A stretch of 9,643 bases of DNA from JAWOGN01 sp046496815. GTDB lineage: Bacteria; Desulfobacterota; DSM-4660; Desulfatiglandales; Desulfatiglandaceae. The notes under the pieces are model-generated. The model had not been told where the DNA came from. It made no database searches and was given only the letters and a program-made list of their open reading frames with translations. A program made the position numbers and the translations under genes. Within the stretch, counting starts at the first letter, position 1. The number at the start of each line of letters is the position of its first letter. Of this stretch, positions 6,642-9,643 are shown in pieces. The stretch covers positions 1 through 9,643 of the forward strand of contig JAWOGN010000163.1 in NCBI GenBank assembly GCA_046496815.1, given 5' to 3'.

Positions 6642-8009
6642 TCAGGCCTGTGCTTTGTATTCCCTGAGTTTGTTTCTCAATGTTCGAATACTGATTCCCA
6701 GAATCTTGGCTGCATGGGTTCGGTTGTCCTTTACTTCTTTCAATGTTCCCAGGATCAACTGTCTTTCCATTTCCTTTAGCGAAACCCCGACGCTCAACGG
6801 AAACTGTTGGGAGCCGCGAGCTATGGGTTCTTCTATAAACAGGTGCTTGGGCAAGAGTGTTTCACCACTTCCGAGAAGAACCGCCCGCTCAATGGTGTTC
6901 TCCAGTTCTCTTACATTTCCTTTCCAGTCATACTTCAGGAGGAGGGAAATGGTTTGCTCCGATATTGAGTGCATTTTCTTATTATTTTCAGAACTGTATT
7001 TGCGAAGAAAATGATCTGCGAGGAGGGGAATGTCGCTTTTCCGCCTCCGCAGCGGGGGCATGGTGAGGGGAACCACATTCAACCGGTAAAAGAGGTCCTC
7101 CCTGAAAGTTCCTTTCTCGACGGCGGTTTTTAGATCCACATTGCTGACGGCAATGATTCTCACATCGATGGGAATGGGCTTGTTTCCTCCAATGCGGTCG
7201 ATCTCTCTTTCCTGGAGGACCCTGAGGAGTTTGGCCTGTAGGGTCATGGCCATTTCACTGACTTCATCCAAGAGGATCGTTCCGTGATCGGCCAGTTCGA
7301 ACTTGCCTATTTTTTTGTTCTCCGCTCCGGTAAAGGACCCCTTCTCATGCCCGAAAAGCTCACTTTCCGCCAAACTTTCCGGTAAAGCCGCACAGTTTAC
7401 TGCGATATATGGGTTCCCGGCTCGATCACTGTGTCGATGGATAAAGGATGCCAGTAGTTCCTTTCCGGTTCCACTTTCGCCGAGTATAAGAACCGTGGCA
7501 TTGCTGACGGCGATGCTTTTCGCCAAGTTCGCAATCTTGAGCATCGTGGGATCCCGGGTGATGATCTTTTTGTTTTCCGAGCCCGCCCTTGAATCGATAT
7601 TCGGTGATCCGGGCTGAACCTGATTGTCTGCGGTTTCACAGACTTTCTTGACGGCCGCTTCCAGGGTTTCAGCAGAGAACGGTTTCAGAACGTAATCGGA
7701 GGCGCCTTCTTTCATGGCGGCAACCGCTTTACTGATGGTGCCGTATGCGGTTATCATGATAACCGGTACGTGGGGAGATATCTTTTTCACCCCCTCAAGG
7801 ACTTCCATGCCCGATATCTCCGGCATCTTCATATCGGTAATGACGACGTTGTGTTTTTTTCTTTGAAATTTCTCCAGCCCTTCGAGTCCGTTGGCGGCGG
7901 TTTCAACAACATATCCGCTTCGGCTCAGCGCATGAGACAATGCCGCTCTCATCGTCGGTTCATCATCAACAACCAAAACGGATTGAGCCCGCATTTCATT
8001 TTGTTCCAT
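6642..8009 (-). CDS. Sigma-54-dependent response regulator (FlrC/FleR-like, NtrC family)
   Basis: This 455-residue NtrC-family activator has three domains. The receiver domain (about 8-122) has acidic residues Asp15-Asp16, phospho-acceptor Asp59 in VVITDMKMP, Thr87 and Lys109. The AAA+ domain (about 148-385) has Walker A GESGTGKE (177-184), the sigma-54 contact loop GSFTGA (224-229), Walker B ILLDEV (245-250), FREDLFYRLNV (302-312) and GNVREL. A Fis-type helix-turn-helix closes the protein (about 425-452). It should use ATP hydrolysis to open sigma-54 promoters once phosphorylated by the kinase encoded just upstream. The start ATG 8009 overlaps the kinase gene by 14 bases and has AAGGA 5 bases upstream. 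Its place before flgB suggests it controls mid-class flagellar genes like FlrC of Vibrio or FleR of Pseudomonas; this role is inferred from context. The loop reads GSFTGA where GAFTGA is usual. Confidence 0.95.
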   Translation of the reverse strand: MEQNEMRAQSVLVVDDEPTMRAALSHALSRSGYVVETAANGLEGLEKFQRKKHNVVITDMKMPEISGMEVLEGVKKISPHVPVIMITAYGTISKAVAAMKEGASDYVLKPFSAETLEAAVKKVCETADNQVQPGSPNIDSRAGSENKKIITRDPTMLKIANLAKSIAVSNATVLILGESGTGKELLASFIHRHSDRAGNPYIAVNCAALPESLAESELFGHEKGSFTGAENKKIGKFELADHGTILLDEVSEMAMTLQAKLLRVLQEREIDRIGGNKPIPIDVRIIAVSNVDLKTAVEKGTFREDLFYRLNVVPLTMPPLRRRKSDIPLLADHFLRKYSSENNKKMHSISEQTISLLLKYDWKGNVRELENTIERAVLLGSGETLLPKHLFIEEPIARGSQQFPLSVGVSLKEMERQLILGTLKEVKDNRTHAAKILGISIRTLRNKLREYKAQA

Positions 8010-9276
8010 TTTTTCCTTCCCACAAAGGCAACGTGATGATGCACGTCATCCCGTCTTTTTTTGGGCTACTGATGTCGATGGTGCCTCCATGAAGCTTTAT
8101 GATGTTATGGACAATGGGAAGACCCAAGCCCGTGCCTCTCTCTTTGGTGGTGAAGAAAGGGTCGAAGACCCGGGGCATGTCTGCTTCGCTTATGCCGCAG
8201 CCGGTGTCGGCAAATTGAATTTCAGCGGCGTGTGCGTTTTTGTCTTTTGTCGTTATCTTTCTTGTAGAAATTGTCAGGTTGCCCCCATCGGGCATTGCCT
8301 GAATCGCATTTAAAATCAAATTGAGATACGTCTGTTTCAATAACTCGGGATCGCCGCGAACCGGAAGCGGTCGGGAAGCAAAGCGTGTCACGACCTCAAT
8401 GGTCTCACCTGATCCAATGAGATGGTTTGAAAAGAATAGGGAATCTTTCAGGGAGTCGTGAATATCTATGATCCGGAAGTCCGTTTTTTGATCCGGCCGT
8501 ATGAAGAGCAGCAGGTTGGATATGATATTGTTAATACTTTTCACGCCGGATGCGATGTGCTCGGCAAGCGCTTTTGATTCCGAGGTTCCTTCCAGATCCT
8601 TTGCCAGGGTGGATGCAAAAAGCTGGATGCTCCCCAGGGGGTTGCGGATTTCGTGTGCGATCTTGGCTGCCATTTCGCCCATCGCTGCAAGCCGGCTTGT
8701 TCGATTGGTCTGCTCCTCGATCCGCTTCATTTGCGTGATATCCTGCAAGGTCAAAACAACGCCCACTTTCTTTCCCTCAGGGGTTGTCAGCGGTGACATG
8801 GATAAGGTCACATGAAGGGGCGTTTTTCCTTCGGACGAGATCTCGGCTTCAAGTTTTTGGTTGTCCCGACTACCCACCAGGGCGTCAAAGTCCAGTTGTA
8901 GATTCTGAAAAAAACCGATCCCCATGATGTCATTAAAACACTTCCCCACGATTTCGTTGGACTTCAGTCCGGTAATATTTTCAGCGGATCGATTGAAAGT
9001 CGTGATTCTTCCTTTCAAATCGACCACGACGGTTCCGACAGTGAGACTTTCAAGGATGTTGTGGAGGTGGGTCCTTATGGCTTCTTTTTCTTTCAGATTT
9101 TCTTTGAGTGCATCATTTTTTTTGCTCACCTCGGTCTTCAGTTCCTTCACCCGCCCTTCCAATTGGCGGTAGTGCTTTCCGAATTTGAAGGTGGCGCAGT
9201 TAAATGAATCGATCGCCCGGCTTAGCAGACGCATCTGATCCATGTGAACTGTTTTCTCGGAATCTAAAGTTTCCAT
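7996..9276 (-). CDS. Cytoplasmic PAS sensor histidine kinase (FlrB/FleS-like)
   Basis: The protein has no membrane segment or signal peptide, so it senses a cytoplasmic cue. From the ATG at 9276 it has 426 residues. In order it shows a helical, charged N-terminus likely to form a coiled coil (about 35-75), a PAS domain (about 75-180, with GTVVVDLKGRITTFNRSAEN), and a HisKA domain with the phospho-accepting His208 in AAKIAHEIRNPLG. An ATPase domain follows with the N box (YLNLILNAI), G1 box DTGCGI, F box DPFFTTK and G2 box GTGLGL. All catalytic boxes are intact. It should phosphorylate the response regulator whose gene overlaps its end. In Vibrio FlrB and Pseudomonas FleS the same arrangement links basal-body assembly to later gene expression; that role here is inference. 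An in-frame TTG at 9321 with GGGAG 10 bases upstream would add 15 residues that look unlike protein; ATG 9243 is a shorter alternative. Confidence 0.92.
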   Translation of the reverse strand: METLDSEKTVHMDQMRLLSRAIDSFNCATFKFGKHYRQLEGRVKELKTEVSKKNDALKENLKEKEAIRTHLHNILESLTVGTVVVDLKGRITTFNRSAENITGLKSNEIVGKCFNDIMGIGFFQNLQLDFDALVGSRDNQKLEAEISSEGKTPLHVTLSMSPLTTPEGKKVGVVLTLQDITQMKRIEEQTNRTSRLAAMGEMAAKIAHEIRNPLGSIQLFASTLAKDLEGTSESKALAEHIASGVKSINNIISNLLLFIRPDQKTDFRIIDIHDSLKDSLFFSNHLIGSGETIEVVTRFASRPLPVRGDPELLKQTYLNLILNAIQAMPDGGNLTISTRKITTKDKNAHAAEIQFADTGCGISEADMPRVFDPFFTTKERGTGLGLPIVHNIIKLHGGTIDISSPKKDGMTCIITLPLWEGKNGTK

Positions 9277-9306
9277 AAGCTCGTAATGGGTATCAATGCC
9301 CGGTCC

Positions 9307-9326
9307 GGTTGCGGGAAGCAACCCGC
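9307..9326 (-). promoter_or_regulatory. Pair of mutually exclusive hairpins in the kinase leader
   Basis: Two hairpins share bases and cannot form together. One pairs GGTTGC (9307-9312) with GCAACC (9318-9323) around a five-base loop. The other pairs GCGGG (9311-9315) with CCCGC (9322-9326) around a six-base loop. They lie 31 to 50 bases upstream of the ATG at 9276 and cover the alternative TTG start at 9321. There is no U tract, so this is not an intrinsic terminator. A role in translation control is only a suggestion. Confidence 0.4.
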
Positions 9327-9336
9327 TGTTTCTCCC

Positions 9337-9424
9337 GGCCGAGGCGTGGCGCAGGCCCCCGGTCTGAAAACAGTCTCACGCCGTGCTTCCACGGGTCGCT
9401 TTCGTCAGGTCACGGTATTCGGCC
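9337..9424 (-). ncRNA. Candidate structured leader RNA upstream of the kinase gene
   Basis: Several perfect pairings nest in this GC-rich stretch, read on the minus strand. An outer stem pairs GGCCGA (9424-9419) with TCGGCC (9342-9337). Inside it a hairpin CCGTG-GAAG-CACGG (9394-9381) is followed by a stem GGCGTG (9382-9377) with CACGCC (9348-9343). The last two stems compete for two bases (9381-9382). The layout is that of a small branched RNA. It would be part of a leader of about 164 bases if transcription starts at the sigma-54 element near 9440. I compared it by memory with known riboswitch consensus motifs, including both cyclic-di-GMP classes, and found no match. It could be an unrecognised leader, or GC-rich sequence that pairs by chance. 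Confidence 0.35.
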
Positions 9425-9429
9425 TTGGA

Positions 9430-9447
9430 CCTATAACGCATGATAGG
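9430..9447. repeat. Short inverted repeat at the expected kinase transcription start
   Basis: CCTAT (9430-9434) and ATAGG (9443-9447) form an exact five-base inverted repeat with eight bases between. It lies just downstream of the -12 element and spans the predicted start near 9440. It could be an operator or the first hairpin of the transcript. It is short enough to be chance. Confidence 0.25.
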
Positions 9448-9449
9448 TA

Positions 9450-9464
9450 TGGCAAGAAATATGC
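9450..9464 (+). promoter_or_regulatory. Possible divergent sigma-54 element overlapping the kinase promoter
   Basis: Because the kinase promoter is part of the palindrome TGGCAAGAAATATGCCA (9450-9466), the plus strand also reads TGGCAAGAAATATGC. This keeps GG and GC at the correct distance, with ATGC in place of TTGC at -12. A plus-strand transcript would start near 9476 and leave the window. No convincing plus-strand gene begins before the edge, so this may be an accident of symmetry. Confidence 0.3.
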
Positions 9465-9466
9465 CA
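9452..9466 (-). promoter_or_regulatory. Sigma-54 (-24/-12) promoter for the kinase-regulator operon
   Basis: The minus strand reads TGGCATATTTCTTGC. The GG at -24 and GC at -12 are present with the exact ten bases between them, and only the last base of TGGCAC differs from the consensus. The expected start is near 9440. In Vibrio and Pseudomonas the kinase-regulator pair flrBC/fleSR is itself transcribed by sigma-54 under a master activator (FlrA/FleQ), which fits this site. The activator is not in the window. Confidence 0.75.
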
Positions 9467-9508
9467 CGATCGGAAGCGTCAAATATGAAAAGAAAAGCCC
9501 AATGATTT

Positions 9509-9518
9509 AAAGCGCTTT
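9509..9518. repeat. AAAGCGCTTT palindrome, possible activator-binding site
   Basis: A perfect ten-base palindrome lies about 70 bases upstream of the expected kinase transcription start, within the range used by sigma-54 activators. The repeat upstream of flgB also contains the word AAAGCG. Whether both are sites of one protein cannot be settled from two short matches. Confidence 0.25.
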
Positions 9519-9573
9519 GATTAGAAAAGGTGTTATTTTGGAATCGAAGTCCCGAATGGCCGATGTCTCGCCG

Positions 9574-9642
9574 TCAAATTGGGTCAAAGCCGGAAGGCAC
9601 ACTGAATTTTGCCGCTGGAAATTTGGTTTGATTAAAAATTAT
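9574..9642 (-). CDS. Possible C-terminal end of an upstream gene (partial)
   Basis: One minus-strand frame is open from the right edge for 22 codons and ends with TGA at 9574-9576. It ends QTKFPAAKFSVPSGFDPI. The run F-x-V-P-x-G-F before the end resembles the tails of some periplasmic lipoprotein-like proteins, but that is a loose likeness. The other two minus-strand frames stop within the first few codons. A frame on the plus strand (from TTG 9538, AAAAGG seven bases before) is also open to the edge, so neither is secure. No terminator is seen after the stop. Confidence 0.25.
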   Translation of the reverse strand: MIFNQTKFPAAKFSVPSGFDPI

Positions 9643-9643
9643 T

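Noticed and set aside
6406..7014. 202-codon plus-strand open frame
   Set aside because: Two thirds of it is antisense to the well-supported regulator gene, and the product is Ser/Arg/Phe-rich with no motif. It is a shadow of coding on the other strand.
9337..9424. Cyclic-di-GMP riboswitch in the kinase leader
   Set aside because: Attractive for a flagellar gene, but the conserved core words of the known classes, such as ACGCAAAGC followed by the second-stem receptor, are absent.
9538..9643. Plus-strand frame from TTG 9538 to the window edge
   Set aside because: It has AAAAGG seven bases upstream, but only 35 codons are visible, the start is TTG, and the product has no recognised motif. Not enough to call a gene.
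1..9643. CRISPR arrays, tRNA or rRNA genes, insertion sequences
   Set aside because: No regularly spaced repeats, no tRNA-like arms, no transposase-like frame and no terminal inverted repeats with target duplications were seen.

Overview
The window is a block of flagellar assembly genes, all on the minus strand. It therefore reads from right (high coordinates) to left (low coordinates). In transcription order it holds a cytoplasmic PAS sensor histidine kinase, a sigma-54 response regulator, flgB, flgC, fliE, fliF, fliG, fliH, fliI and the first 94 codons of fliJ, which runs off the left edge. Eight of these ten genes are flagellar structural or export genes in the classic flgBC-fliEFGHIJ order. 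The two-component pair is of the FlrB/FlrC (FleS/FleR) kind that controls mid-class flagellar genes in polarly flagellated bacteria. This gene order, the moderate GC content and the kinase N-terminus suggest a Gram-negative bacterium, probably a deltaproteobacterium (Desulfobacterota). That placement is inference from gene order and protein style, not a taxonomic identification.

Layout from the right edge. Bases 9277-9643 hold no complete gene: a possible tail of an upstream gene (9574-9642), a small AAAGCGCTTT palindrome, a near-perfect sigma-54 -24/-12 element for the kinase gene (9452-9466), and a GC-rich leader with several strong hairpins. The kinase (7996-9276) and regulator (6642-8009) overlap by 14 bases. 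A 353-base gap (6289-6641) follows. It is GC-rich and apparently non-coding next to the regulator, then carries an imperfect inverted repeat and a second sigma-54 element (6319-6334) just before flgB. From flgB on, the genes are tightly packed, with short gaps or overlaps, except for a 145-base gap between fliF and fliG.

How the genes work together: the kinase is expected to phosphorylate the regulator at Asp59. The regulator, an AAA+ activator, would then open sigma-54 promoters, most plausibly the one before flgB. That operon encodes the proximal rod (FlgB, FlgC), the rod-MS ring adaptor (FliE), the MS ring (FliF), the rotor switch protein (FliG) and the export ATPase complex (FliH, FliI, FliJ). 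Together these are the first structures built in flagellar assembly. The kinase-regulator operon seems to be under sigma-54 control itself, consistent with the staged cascades known from Vibrio and Pseudomonas. I see no wholly new system here. The most interesting unexplained part is the structured leader, with its overlapping two-way sigma-54 site, upstream of the kinase.
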